A stretch of 64,000 bases of DNA from Callipepla californica brunnescens (Eukaryota; Chordata; Aves; Galliformes; Odontophoridae). How positions within the stretch are numbered: position 1 is the stretch's first letter; every line of letters starts with the position of its first letter. The position numbers and the translations under genes are program-made. Below the pieces are notes generated by a model, which saw only the letters and a list, made by a program, of their open reading frames with translations, ran no database searches and was not told the origin of the DNA. The stretch covers positions 1,397,001-1,461,000 of the forward strand of contig JALIRH010000074.1 in NCBI GenBank assembly GCA_023055505.1, written 5' to 3'. Below are positions 25,461 to 38,399 of the stretch, one piece after another.

Positions 25461-28400
25461 TGATATATTTATTAAAAGAAACAAGTCTTCCATGTGTTCC
25501 TCTTGCTGCATAACTACTCTTCCCGCATGATATTGCAGGCTGCAGACTCTCAGCAGTTTCTTGCTGGTACTCTTGCCTCGAAGTGCAACAATGGAGACCA
25601 ATTACCCTCTGTCTCCACTTGTATTGCAATAAGCCTGAGGTCCCCCCACTACCTTTTCAATTTCAAATCCCAACCCTGTCAGTAGTGCCATTTGTGGATT
25701 TGAACTCCCTGGCTTTGTGTGCAGCATTATCTAGAGATTCACCTGGTACTGATCCAATGAACCAACACAACCTTACAAAGCTGAAGGGAAGAGTGTAGAG
25801 TTCTCTTTGTATTAAATCATATGCCATGAAAAAGGATTTCTTTAACTCCTCTCCTCCATTATTCTCTGTATCTCACCTTGTGGAAATGGGTCTGTTAGTG
25901 AGAGACTTGTACTCACGTGGTAGGGAAAATGAATGGGGGGCAGGGGGTGGGAAGAAGAACCCAAGTGAAAGGAAGGCAGAGGTCCCAGAGGTTTCTGAAA
26001 CTTGAAGACTGCAGAAAGTAAAGACATAACTTGAAAGAATAGGAAGCAGCCCTAACAATAAACCTAGCATATGCCTTGATACTAAACCTTCCTCTATTCT
26101 AGCAGTGGATGAGAATGTTTTCATTACAACAGATGCCCAAGAAGTCTATAAAACCTCTGATGAGTTAAGCCCCCAGAGGCAAGGAGGTTCTGTCCAGACA
26201 ATTGCCCAGCAAGCTGAATGCAGGTCTGAACATTTTTTTGGTTTCAGTGAGTTGAGCTGGTAACCTCTTGAGATCTGGCTGTCTCCCAAGCAGGGAGGGA
26301 TAAATACTGCAAAATGTTTCAGTTTCCATTTCAATTTTGAAGCTCATTTGCTTTGACTGAATTTGTACTGTGTTTATGTAAATTTGTAAACACTGTAATA
26401 AATTTATCTACTGGTAGAAAATAGAAATTTTGGAAAAAGACTGAAGAACATTTGTGAAAACCAAATTCTAATTCAATCAGAATAACGACAGAACCTGATT
26501 TAAATATAAATTGTCACAAAAAAAACCCCATAGTGAGTGGCATGTATATCTAGCAAAACCTAACCAGCACAATCTGAAATTCAAACAATTGTTAATGGCT
26601 TAAATATTTTAAATGACGTGTGTTGTTTTTATCAACAATTATCCTGTGATACAAACCCCAGGTTTTCACAGTGCGAATGATGACTGCGATCAGGTAATAG
26701 CAACAGTTTGCTACTTTGCTTGTTGTAGGAAGCTCACTTCCTTCTGGTTACGCTTTTCTCTAACCAGTGAGAGTGTGTACACATCACTCTTACCTGTCTC
26801 CAGGTCAGCATTATCTTCCACGTTAATTGACATGGCCTCATGGGATGGAGTATTTTCCAACTCCCTTACTCTGAAGATGTTTGCCTCCTTCACCTACCTC
26901 TAATTTTGAAGCCATTTTTGTCTTTTCTTGTACCTGTTGGAGCCTGTAACACCTCCTGTTCTGTTTTCTTCTTTATCACTTTTCAAATGTAATTTTTAGA
27001 CAGTCCTTTGTTAGAATTTATCTAGCTTTGTTTGTGTCACTATTTTTTTCCACCTTCTTATTTTTATACAGAACATATTAGTTTGATTACTGCACAAAAT
27101 AAATCTTATCTCAGCAGGAAATATTTGGAAGCCCTTTCCCAATCTGGGAAACACTTAGTCATATAAGGAACCATACTGAAGCCACTTGCAGTCTGAGTAA
27201 GGAAGAGATCTGGTCTTAAATATTGAAAGATACCCTGTTATATTGGTACATAGCTGTTTGCCTCTGTAGAGCTGCTGTTTCCATAGAGTACCTGTATTCT
27301 CACTTTGCCTACTCGGTGCTTAAAGGAACAGATAAATAGTTAAGCAACAGGAATAGCAAGCAATGTGTACTAGAAATGAACTGTTTAAAGGTTGGTAGGG
27401 AGAATTACAAAGCAGTGCAAGATGCAGTTTTTAAGGTATCCTGTTCAAGAGCTTGCATTGGAGGTACTACCACAAGGGAGATTGCATCATCTGGGAGCAA
27501 GAGAGTATAATGAATGCAGGAACTGTAATAGGAATGTGGGAGGCTCTTGCCGTATGTTTTGGTCATGACCTGATATACGTGAGCTTTGGGAGGCAGTTCT
27601 ACATGTAATACAGTCAATAATCAAATCTGAAGTAACAAGGAACACAACTTGATGTTTCCTTAGAGAGACCACAAGTTTGCAACAGATAAATAAAAAAGAT
27701 GTGGTAGATACAAATGTGTCTTTAGGCAAAAAGGAAATAAAAAATAGACTTGAAAGAAAAAAAAGAAAAATTTTACACTGTTCCTATACTGGAAAGAAAT
27801 AGTAATGGCTTCCCAAATAAGTAACTTGTTTGTCAAGTACTGCTTCTTTCTGTTCATAAAGACTTCTTGAGCAAAGACAACTATCTTCAACTACTCTTTT
27901 TTGCTTGAACTATGAGATTCATCACCAAATAGAGATTCACAGAAAATTTAAATATTTCAAAGCGGAACGCCTTGGTATCTTACATAAATTAAACATTGGT
28001 TACTTCTGTTCCCTGTAGGGATAACTTATACAATGTTATCCAAAAAGTCCCAATCCCCAGATATAATATTGATAACCTACGTTTGAATTCAAAAGTTTGC
28101 TTTTGCTGCTCTGTAGCTTGTCCACTTCAATGTACTTTGGAGCTATATGCTGGTTTTCTATAGCATTATTGGTCTGAAATATTTAAATGGGAGACTTCAA
28201 TCATAAGGGTATATGATTTGAGGTTCTGATCTCTTAAGAAAGTTGTCCAGCAGGGTGTGCATGCTGTTTTCTTGGGAATTGTTCCAAAATACAGTAAGAT
28301 TCATGATGATCACCACAGCTTCTGTTAGTTAAGTGAAAACTCATTCCTGTAATTCTGCACTTCTACCAGTTTTATCCCAATGTAATTCCACCTACGTTGC

Positions 28401-29544
28401 TGAAAGTACTTCTGATTTTATATCAATGTCTGTGAGATCAAAAGGAAATAGGATTGGGAGAACCAAAGGAGACCAGAAAAAAAACAAACAACAAGAACAA
28501 AAACAAACAAACCAGGAGAGATCTTCTGTAATGTTTTCTTTTATGTTGGGATGCAAGCAACGGCCTTGATTGTCTGCAAAATTGCTGGGATGTCCAGGGA
28601 AGCTGTTCTGGAGATGAGCAGACTGATAATGGCTGCTTTCTCTATCACATCCTGTTTTCAACCTCTCACCATTCAGTATTTCACCTGTCTGTATGTAGCC
28701 TTTGTTTGGGATTGATATACACAGTTATTTTTTTTCATCTGCTAGGGAAGTGAGAGTATTTTTCTTTCTTTTTGCCAATTAAACTAATGTTTTTCAGTCT
28801 TCAGATTCTTAAAATTTGTATCAAAAGATAATGCCACTGGAGTAAATCTCTATTGTTTACATAGGTGTGTTTAAAAGATTAAGGCTGAACAGACATTTTC
28901 ATAATAGACCAGGGATCAATGAAAGCCCTTGTTTTCTCAAGAAGATTTAAAGCTTAGCAATGAAGTTGATTTTTTTTCTTTGTATTATATAGAAAGTTGC
29001 ATTTCTGCCTGGGCTTTTATTATTTCTGTGGACTTATATGATTTTTCATAAAATTCCTGAGTTGATCTCAGTTCCTCAAGTTCTGCTTGAGGTTCACTGG
29101 TCCAAAGCTCAGCTTGAGATAGTAGAAGGGACTTATCTCTTACATTGTTATCAGTGGCCAGGGATTGTCTGAGAGATCTCTGCAGCAAAAAGGGAACAAT
29201 TACCTCCTGCTGTTTATGCCTCTTCCAGTTTTTTTAATTTCTCAGGCATTTCCCCTACCAACAGCCCCAGATTTCAATGGGGCTTCACTCAGAATGGAAT
29301 ATTACTCCATGGGACCAAGAGCAGTAAAACAAAATGTACAAACGGCGTACTGAGGGGAATATGAGTCAGGGCAGGAAGGAGAAGCCAAGGCGGCATTATA
29401 TGCTCTGCTGCCCATAAGACCCAATGGCCAAAAAGCATTTTAACTCAGTGTCTTGGCTGGCTAACTTTTTTGCATAGGCAATTGCAGATGGGGAAGAAAC
29501 TAAGGCCCTGGGTTAGTGGAACAGTTACATTCATGCTATAAAAT

Positions 29545-29625
29545 CCTTTAAGCACATACTTAATGGGCATTGATTTCAATGCTCGTAACAGCTTTGCTGA
29601 GTCAAGGCCTGGCTGAGGGCAGAGT
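29545..29625 (+). repeat. Ancient amniote interspersed repeat, copy 2
   Basis: The segment ctttaagcacatacttaatg, ggcattgatttcaatgctcg, then gctttgctgagtcaaggcct carries the same elements as the copy at 33.3 kb (paired aagca-type blocks, gatttcaatg, gctttgctga-tcaaggcc), partly rearranged. It lies only about 220 bases upstream of the AGBL4 exon. Family name uncertain. Confidence 0.45.
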
Positions 29626-29825
29626 AAAGGCCTGAAGATTCCCTTCATCCTTGTAGCTCTGGATCTGGTACAGATGGGGACCGCCAGGCTCAGGCAGGCT
29701 CCTCCATACCCATGTGGCCAGCTGGTGGAAGGTGAAGGAGAGAGGGAGCTTCTGTGCTGGGAAAGGGAAGAAGGCTGAAGGAAAGATAGTTCTACATCTG
29801 AAGCCAGGAGATGCTGAAGCCTATG

Positions 29826-29849
29826 TGTTCTTTTTGTGTGTGTGCACAG
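29826..29849 (+). promoter_or_regulatory. AGBL4: 3' splice site of the AGBL4 exon
   Basis: Polypyrimidine/GT tract (ttctttttgtgtgtgtg) ending in cacag directly before the coding segment. It fixes the exon start at 29850, because the open frame continues upstream of it without homology. The acceptor is U2-type. Confidence 0.85.
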
Positions 29850-29961
29850 GTGTTCTCTGATGGGTTTCGATTTAAACCGGCACTGGGCAAATCCGTCTCC
29901 ATGGGCTCATCCCACCCTGCATGGAGTGAAGCAGCTCATCGTTGAGATGTACAATGACCCG
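29850..29961 (+). CDS. AGBL4: AGBL4 (CCP6) internal coding exon
   Basis: Internal exon of the cytosolic carboxypeptidase AGBL4/CCP6, an M14-family metallopeptidase that removes glutamates from tubulin and other proteins in the cytosol and at cilia and centrioles. The sequence shows a pyrimidine/GT-rich acceptor ending cacag at 29849, 112 coding bases, and a strong gtgagt donor at 29962. The first base completes an Arg codon split across the upstream intron (ag|g or cg|g). Then come 37 codons, ending cleanly after Asn-Asp-Pro (phase 0). The key motif is Gly-Phe-Asp-Leu-Asn-Arg-His-Trp; in M14 peptidases the Asn-Arg pair binds the substrate C-terminal carboxylate. It is followed by Pro-Ser-Pro-Trp-Ala-His-Pro-Thr-Leu-His-Gly. 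The family's zinc ligands (HPGE upstream, a His in IDIHAH downstream) belong to other exons, which I did not find here. AGBL4 is preferred over other CCPs because the motif, downstream segment and both exon phases match my recollection of the CCP6 protein. Confidence 0.93.
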
Positions 29962-29967
29962 GTGAGT
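29962..29967 (+). promoter_or_regulatory. AGBL4: 5' splice site of the AGBL4 exon
   Basis: Donor g|gtgagt, close to the U1 consensus, directly after the Asn-Asp-Pro codons. The frame stays open about 100 bases further, but without carboxypeptidase similarity, so the exon is ended here. Confidence 0.88.
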
Positions 29968-31689
29968 GGGGAAGGGAATGCCAGAGCAGCCATTCACCTC
30001 AGGTACAGACTGCCTTCTCCTGCGGGCATCGTGCAAGCTGCCAGCAGCTCTGACATGGCTTAATCCAGCGTCAGGCCAATATAAGAGAGAAGTAAGCAAA
30101 CATCACCCCTACTGCACCCCATCAGGGAACATCTGAAGTGTCTTTTTGGTTGCAATAAGCATCTGAGTGGAGAGAGCAAGTGAAATGAAGTTCAGGCCGG
30201 ATTAAATATGAAGTAATGCTGAAAGCAGAGCCTAAATTCAATTGAGCTGCTCTAGTGATGTCCTGGGCTGGATTTGAAACAGCAGGCCCCCCAAATTGAA
30301 TTACTGAATGGCATTGATGCTTAATCCAGAGCTCCGGCAGGGGTTGCTATGTAGCGTGCAGAGCAGGAGGGGGATAATATTTGCAAACATTATATAAATA
30401 CACACGCATACGCTCATGCTCACTCACAGAAGCAGAGGTGTTCTTGAAGGTGAAATCTTAGCTAATCAGAGGAGATGGATTGCAGGGAATATGGAGAAGA
30501 GAAGTGGGAGGCAGGCAGATAGCTATTGAATGTTTGACATCAAAGTGCAGAAGGATTATTGAATGTGGCACCTAAGAAAAACTGCTGAACAACGATGGAG
30601 ATGGGTAGGAAAAAATCACTACTGAGAAATAAGAGTAGATTTTACAGCTTATTATTTTATTCTTTATGGAATTCTTGATATTCTTCCTTTCTTTTTGGTT
30701 TGCATTATAGAGACAGCATTTGTATCTTTATTTTTGTGGAGGCTTTTTATTTGTTTTATTTTTTTTTTTTTTCAGATAGTGTTTTGTTTTTTAAAAAAGA
30801 AGAGACCTGTTTTGCCTTGTTAATAAAGAAAGAGTATTTTTACCCCTGGCTACATCTTGTGCAGAACAAGAGCTAAAGAGCTACTTCACTTCAACTCCTG
30901 GTTCTGCCAATACATCTTAACTGGACCTTTTCAGATAGATAGCAGTAACACCTGTACAGAAAGGGCTTTAGGCACAAAGAAGACAAGTTAATAGTTAGTG
31001 TCCTAAGTAAGGGGAGGAATCCTATTGAAAACACAAAATATTTTCTGAGGCTGCTAATTGTTTGGCTGGCATTGTTTTCTGTTCTGTTTGTGCCATACCT
31101 AGTTCTATGCCTAAAGCTTTTAATCCATCCTATATATTAGAGTGATGATGATGGAATGAAACGAAAGGAGCATTCCAAATAGTTTTATCTTTGCTACTCC
31201 AAAGAGCAATTTCCTTCTAGAAGACAGAACAAAAAGGGACAAAAAGGTCCTTAAAAATTACAGGAGGGTTGGGTGTAAGGAAAGGACAATAACTAGTAAA
31301 GCAACACCTCCTGTCACTGTTAAAAGTCACAATCAGTAAACTAAAGCTATTCTTGGGAGAAAAAAAAAATCTTTTCAGCTTTGTCCCATCCCTGGGAAGC
31401 TTTGAAAACTCTGATAGTTTCCTGTTGCCCTGTGTGCAGAGAATCAATTTATTTGCTGTGGTAGCTGAAATGAAAAATCAGAAGAAATATTTGGTTGGAG
31501 TTGTTATGAAATGGAAATGTTTTTCTCCTCCATCTCTCTGTCTCCTACCCCTTCCCAGTGATCAACCTGAGATGAACCAGTTCCAATTCATTTCCTTCTG
31601 AGAAAGAATAGAAGTCTTTCAGACACAAATTTAACATTTCATTTTCAGAGTTATTTAATTTAAACAAAATGCAATTTTGATTTTTTTAA

Positions 31690-31705
31690 ATTATTATTAT
31701 TATTG
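31690..31705. repeat. (ATT)n microsatellite
   Basis: About five ATT units after a T run. Confidence 0.75.
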
Positions 31706-33265
31706 ATTAGACTTCTAGCAAAGTCCAGATGTATCTTCACTTTTGTTTCTCAGTGAATTAGCTACTTACTAAAAACTCCTTGTCTGGCTTTATGATCCCA
31801 CATAAGTACCATTGCTTTGGGCATTTTTAGAGATCTCTAGAAATACAGGGCAGTATAAGGAATTATTGTTCGGTAGCATTTTTTCAGGCAGAATATCTGT
31901 ATTTAAAATGTATTTATATATCCAAATTGCTGGGTTAGAAAGGGAAAATATGCCAGACACTACTGAGAGAGTGCCAGAATAAAAACCTGCTCTGAACCAG
32001 TTGCGACTGCTGAAACTTGTAAGTACTGTCCATGTGCACAGTTCACCTTTCATATGGGCAGCGCAGGATGGCTGGTTGCATGCACAGGTGAGCCAGTGGT
32101 AAGGGGCTGCTGTCAAACCATGATGGATCAGAGAATCTGCATCCACATAGGTCTGTCCTGTCACCTTTCCCCCCACTGGGGAACATGAAATGAAATAAAA
32201 TGCAAAGTAATGATCCCTGCAAAGTACTGTAATAAAAAATTACCTCCATCCCTTCCCCTCTAGACAAGATCTGTCACGAGGAGCTGCCTGCAGGAGATTA
32301 TGTTCTTTAAAGCAGAGGAAGTTCAGCTTCATGTTGCTATTCCGGAATGGCTTGGTTCAGGCCCCTTAGATATATTCATTCCCTTAAATCATTTAAGGAA
32401 AATTAGCTGCCATAAGAGCATAAAACCACATTTTAAGTATTGCTGTATAGGAGGATTTTTCTTCTGCTGCTGCAGTATGAAAGATAAGCTGTTTCCTTTG
32501 AAAAAAGTTCATTCTGGAGTGGGGAGGATGACTGATGCATAAATAAGTCAAGTGGGTGTGAGGCACACACACAGTGCCACATGATTCCAGCATTACATGG
32601 TCTAGGGCAGAGTGTTTACTGTAGTTACTGTATAAAAATAAACCGAAGCATCTCTAGTTCTCTTTTGTTCTGGCTTTTACAATGTGTGCTTATTTTATTT
32701 TTAGAGTTTCAAATTTCATAGTGACCACATCTTTAGGAGGAAGTGGATATGTCAAGAAATTGGACACCAAAAACTTCCAATCATTCTCTCGCTGATTTTG
32801 AAACAGTCACTCGTGATAGTAAGTCATTGTCATATTGCTGGCCTGTTTGAGTTGAGGGGGTACTCTCAGCTCGGGATCTAGTTTTCACAGTACTGCAGAT
32901 GAAACTGGAGTGGCAAATTTGTTCTTCACCTTTTGCTATTGACTGAAGATATTTCTATTTACAAGTGCCTTTCCCTGCCCATACTCCAGACATCACTGCC
33001 TTCCCATCTTTGCACCTGTGATACATGTAGATCTTCCCCCTCTTCCTAATTGGGGCAGGATAGATGTATTTGCTTGGAACTTGAGTGGAGTATTTAAACC
33101 ACTTCAGCTGACTTTTGCCTGAAGTACCTCAAACAATGCTCTTATGAACCTTTCCAGCAACTATAAACAGTGGGACCAGAAAGACCTTGTAGGGTGATAA
33201 CACACTTCATGTAGAGAGCTGTTGGGTGAATGGATGTCTGCAGCCCAGGCATATAAGCACAGCTG

Positions 33266-33360
33266 GATTTAAACACATAAGCAGTCTGATTGACTTCGAA
33301 AGGGTTCCTTGTCTGCTTATTTAAGCAGGTGTTTAAATGTTTTGGATAGGGGATCAAGTA
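33266..33360 (+). repeat. Ancient amniote interspersed repeat, copy 1
   Basis: The segment reads cacataagcagtctgattga, cttcgaaagggttccttg, then ttaagcaggtgtttaaatg and ttttggatagggga. It follows a dispersed repeat I recall from bird and turtle introns (gtctcattgacttcaatgggactac, then aagcatgtgcttaaatgctt, tgctggatcagggcc). I do not know its family name with confidence. About 75-80% similar by eye, so old. Confidence 0.5.
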
Positions 33361-33409
33361 CTCAGCAATGGCAAGCTCAGAGTATGGATGGTCTGTGGAG
33401 ATGAAACAG

Positions 33410-33433
33410 TATCCCAGAGATAACTCTGGGATA
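33410..33433. repeat. Perfect 10-bp inverted repeat, 4-base loop
   Basis: tatcccagag, loop ataa, ctctgggata. It lies about 50 bases after the ancient repeat copy at 33.3 kb and may be part of an old transposon. Confidence 0.9.
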
Positions 33434-36400
33434 ACACGAAGCCTCAGAAATAGAGAGCAATAGAACTGCTTGATTGACTGGACAGGATTTGCATAGCCAT
33501 ACAGCATCTTTCCTGAGGAGCAAATAACTCTTTAAAAAGCAAATTCACTGAGTGAACTTTGGTAGCATACTCAATGCCAGCTCAGTCCCCTTGAGCGTGT
33601 ACATTTTTATATGATCTTTAATCACAGGGGTTCGTTTTATTCTCTTGGGCAGACCCTTGCCACACTGAATTCTCCAAATGAGAAACCTGTCCACAATCAG
33701 CAGCTATTCAGAGTCTTGTTTCAGTAGATTCAGTGTTCGTTGTACACTCTTATCCTATATTTACTGTGTGTTATTCTGGTCCTACACTGAAGGTAGGATG
33801 GTTAATCTCTTTGTGGGCTTTTTATTTTGCTTATTGCTATACCATGAGAGCATTTCAGAAAAATTAATTATTTTTTCTTGGCATCTCCAGGAGAGACAAT
33901 TACATTGTCCTCATATGATTCAGGAAAAGAGGCAGAGACAGGTTCAGCAGAAGTACCTACTCATCTGATGTAGATAATTTAAGATGACTGGAACCAGATT
34001 GGTTTCATGTCATTCACTTGTTTTCCATTGCTTATTGTCATTGATGCTGGAGTCCTACATGCAAATGTTTCCAGTATTAGACACTATTAATCTTGTGCCC
34101 TGAATGAGCTGGAAACTTGACAAACAACAACAAAAAAACAAACACAATAGCCCCAACTACCTGATGCGTGCTCACTATATCACCTCCTTTGCCACGCACA
34201 CATATACCAAATTCTTAAATTATTTTTATACAGGAAACATTTCCCTTTCAATTCCTCGCTTTGAAGTGTTGCAGCCTTTGCATACTTTCATTACCGTTCT
34301 GAGTGAAAGCTTTCCTTGATTCAAAACCAGACATACAGCTGAAATGTAACCCCAGTGTGCTCAAGTCTGAGTTATCTGCTGGGCTGGAACCTTTGGGTGC
34401 ACCACACAGACATCTGTCACATGAGCTGATGAGTTAGCTGATGGCAATCTACTGCTGCTGTGGATTGGCGTATGGGAGGGAAAGGGACACTTTGCCTGTG
34501 GGCTTTGTGAACATCTGGTGACAAGGGAATTAATATGAAGAAAGGATGAGTAAGCATAATACTGGAGACATGAGAGGCAGCAGTTAAGGATGAATAACCA
34601 CTTACTTGGTTTTGAGGTATTTTTTTTTTTAAGATTCCATGTTCTGGCTTAGACTTAGACAACAGCATCATAATTTCCCAGTCCTGCTGCATCTGTGGAG
34701 GCCTTATTCTTGATCCACGTAGATTTGGGTATACATGTGCTAAGGCTACAGAAGACCTAACATTAGTCTGATAAGCCAATGTAGATCTAGATTGTTTGTC
34801 AGGTGGCTGCATTCCTCTTCACAAAGATGTATCTTCTTTTTCCAAGCATAATGGCTATGCTCTTTATTGGTTCTTTATTGACATCCATCCATAAACTTTT
34901 GTTCAGAAACAAGTAGACATCCATCCCTCAGCGTCCCCTCAGCACACCATTGCTACTGCTGGAAGAGGGGAAAGAGAGCTTGGCCTTTGTGGCAAAGATT
35001 AGGGGAGTGCTATGTATGCTGCAGATCCAATCCTGGTTTGTCATTTGTACCTAATGGGTGGGCATCAAAACAGCTGAGTTGTTCTGAGGCAAAGTGGCCT
35101 ACATGTTGCCTCTTATTTCTCTCCTTATGAAATTAGAAGGTGTTTTGCCTCTTACACAGCAAGTGTTCAACTAAGGTAACCCTGCGGTTGCTTCCTGTGA
35201 TGTTTGTGTTAGTGCTGGTTTGTTACAGTTGTGGAAATGCACTGTAGCACTGCCATCTTGTCAGTCCCTGCTGACTGAAGTGTAACTTTTTGGAATTGTA
35301 AGTGCATTTCTTTTTTCAGCCCTTTGTTGAACAAAATGCCAGTGAGGGCAACCCTTCTTTCACTGCTGCTAGGTCATAATTTAACAATGGAATAGATAGA
35401 TCATTGTCTGATTCTGTAGCTTTTTCTATCAAGTTCTTTGTATTTTGACTTTATTTTGTGCCATCCTGTTGAACAAGCATAATAGCAGTTACTAATGCTC
35501 TAGCTAACATTGTACTTCATACAAAGTAAAAATATTCCCATTAAGCTCTTCCCATTGTTAAATATGAAGTCCTACTTGGAGCTGCAAACTCCTTCTCAAA
35601 GTGATGGTAGTGGAAGAAATGTGCTGGTTAGGCCACCCTCTGCAAATAACCCGATTTTTCTAAAAGCTCTGGGAGTTGCAAGCTGCATTCCATCTAAACT
35701 GGCCAGGTTTTTTGTTTCTGTTTTGTTCTGTGTTGCTCAGTGACATGTTTGGACATTGCTTCACTGTGCTTTTGTCAAATGCTCTAGATTCCTAGGGAAT
35801 GGGCCTACATCTACCAAACTTCTTTCTGCACTCAATATGCTGTCAAATCGTATCTCTGTGGTGGTAATCTCTGACACAGATATAGTTCTTGATTTTTTTT
35901 TTTTTTTCCTGTCCTCTTTTGGCAATGTTTGTGTCTAGATTAGGAACTGTTTCAACTTAATGACCTATCCCAGAAGAATGAAACTTTGATCTCAGGGATA
36001 TACAAAAATCTTCTCTGTTCCAATGCAGTGTGTTGCATGGATGCAGTCTTTGTTTGTACCTGATACTTCAAAGCTGTTTTCCGTTATCGTACTCCTAAAT
36101 TGGTACCCCCATTTTTTTTATCTCTTTCAGTTTCCTATATGTGGTAGTAATATTTGCAACCTGTGACTTGGGGCACCAGCACTTGCAGGTAGCTGCTCTG
36201 TACATCCAATTCAGGCACATTTTTCTTTCCTATAGTTAACCATTCTGAGAAATCTTTGTACTGCTGTTTTTTGTTTGGGGCAGACATGTTAGTTATGACC
36301 TCCACTTTGCTGTGATCTACTGTACACCTTATTATCTTTTCTTCTGGATGTTTTATTGCTGTTACATGGAACTCACATTGTTACTTTCTTAGTTTTAGCT

Positions 36401-38330
36401 CGGCAGATCTGTCTCTTTCCACAGCTCTTAAGAGCCTTTAGTCAAACCCTTCTTCTCTTTTACCTTGGATCAAAATATTATCCATCAAAGCTTTAGTACC
36501 CTCTCAACCATCAAAACATGGTTGTATTTTCCTGGGACATGCCTAGGGGGCTGAACACAACTCAAATATCCCTCTGAGGAAGTAATGTCTCCTAAAATAC
36601 TTTTTGAAGATGTACATCCATGTTCTCTGTTTTTCTAGGGGCATCTGCCAGCACCCTGCTGATGAATCAGTCATCTCTTCAAATAATTTACCCCCTTGTC
36701 AATGAAGGAAAATATTCCCTTTATATAATATACAGGTTTTTGTTGTTTTTCTTTCTTGATACGCACATACAGCTTCGGTATAGATTATTTTTCTCCTTCT
36801 CTTGCATCTTCTTTCTGTTTCTACCTTCTTTAATTCCTGCAGCTGTAGTATTATCAAATTCCTCTTTTTAGTGTCTGCAATGGGGAGAGCAGCATTAATC
36901 AGGGAGTGGCTGACACAGTCAGTGCTGTGTTGAGGGTTTTTCTGAGCCTGGGAGATGTCTTTAAACTCCTCCTCAGCAATTCTAGTTCCATGTTTCTCCT
37001 CCCCATCTCTGTTTGTAAGGAAGATACAGGGTTTGAGATTTTTTTTTTACCCACTTCTGAAAAATTCCCCCTTCGTGCCTGCTCCCCAGGAAGTTCTTCT
37101 ATAAACTGGATCAGAGTCAAGGTCACTGCTAAGCCTGCTTCAGACAGCGGCTGCATTTCAGCCTAGAAGCTCAGAAGAGAAGGAACTCTCTTCTGCAAGA
37201 TGCTATGGTCAATTCTAGTTGGCTGTTACCAGAGATGCTTAGAGATGGGGCTTCTCACAGGACACAAGTGGAAATGCCTGGAACAGGCTGATCCATTTTA
37301 TTTTTTGTACTTCAGACAGCATTGGGAACATGCTCTTTGTTCATGCAGCTCAATTTTGTGCCTGGGATTGCATTTGCCTTTTAAGACACAGGGGCAAAGT
37401 CACTGCCAGGGCTTTTTTATTTAATACAAAAGAGCTCTTAGTATTCAAAAACGATTTACAGACAGCTGGCCAAGTGTTTGACCTAACTATGTCTGTTCGT
37501 GCTATTCTACTGGTGCAAGATAGCTGTAATAGAGGCTTACCCAGCCAGTGGACAATTAGCCCAATGTATGCAATGAAGATGGGAAAAGTGAAATGCTGAT
37601 TTTAAATGAGGATATTGACATAATAGCATCTCAATCAGTGGGCACCGGAATAGCAGTGTAAAATTACTCACGAATAGCAGAGGAAAGCAAGCCAGTGGAG
37701 GAGTGACACTGTAGATAAAAGAAAGCTCAGAAGCAAAAAAGAAAGGGGCTGGAATTGTATCAACAAGTACCAATCTCACAATCTCTGTGCATTAAACTAT
37801 CATGTCCAAATGAGATGGTAACAGTAAGCATCCTTTTAATGGCATGCTAAGAGCAACTGAGGAAGTTGCAAGGACTCAGAGTATATTGCTGGAGATCGGG
37901 TAAATGTCACAATCAAATTTGATATAGAAACTGCATTTATGCACTTTAAAAATGATGTCATCTTCAAGCAGGAAATCAGAGAACTCAGAAGAGAAAACTA
38001 GGCTTCTTTTTTTTATTATTATTCCTGAGCAAGGACTAAGACTTGATTGAACATGTAACTGCCAGAGAATCATTCTGTAGTAATAAACATACTCAAATCC
38101 ATCATTCCTGGTGGAGTAAAAAGGCTAAAAAGCCTTTAGATTTTCACACACCTTTGGAAAGGGAACAACATAAACAGAGAAGAAAACTGAAAGGAGTAGC
38201 TAAAAGGGCAAAGATTCCAGGTGACATGGCAACTATGTTAAAGCACCATCTTAGGGATGCATTTTACTGTTTTTATCATTAGGTGAGTGGACACATACTG
38301 ACTGCCCCTGTTTAGAAAACTCTGCAACTT

Positions 38331-38360
38331 TAAAAAATAATAAATAATAAAAATAAAAAG
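38331..38360. repeat. (AATA)n simple repeat
   Basis: taaa and taat units directly before the LINE relic. Confidence 0.8.
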
Positions 38361-38399
38361 GCCACAGGAGAAGTTACCAAAGGGGAATATTAGACTGAA

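Larger units (their letters stand above)
1..29849 (+). other. AGBL4: AGBL4 intron, 3' part (upstream intron)
   Basis: AT-rich intronic DNA leading to the recognised exon; its 5' end is outside the window, so the intron is at least 29.8 kb. Open frames are all below about 160 codons, lack recognisable domains and are not flanked by convincing splice sites. I searched by eye for the preceding CCP6 exon (zinc-ligand HPGETP and the ..LGNY segment) and did not find it. Apart from the features listed separately, I see nothing supportable in these subregions: 0.96-2.0, 2.4-10.6, 11-24.5 and 25.5-29.4 kb. Both strands were considered. Very large introns are characteristic of AGBL4 in vertebrates. Confidence 0.85.

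Noticed and set aside
28985..29188. Glu/Gln-rich open frame resembling a coiled coil (minus strand), considered as a BEND5 exon
   Set aside because: No residue-level match to the BEND5 coiled coil or BEN domain and no flanking splice sites.
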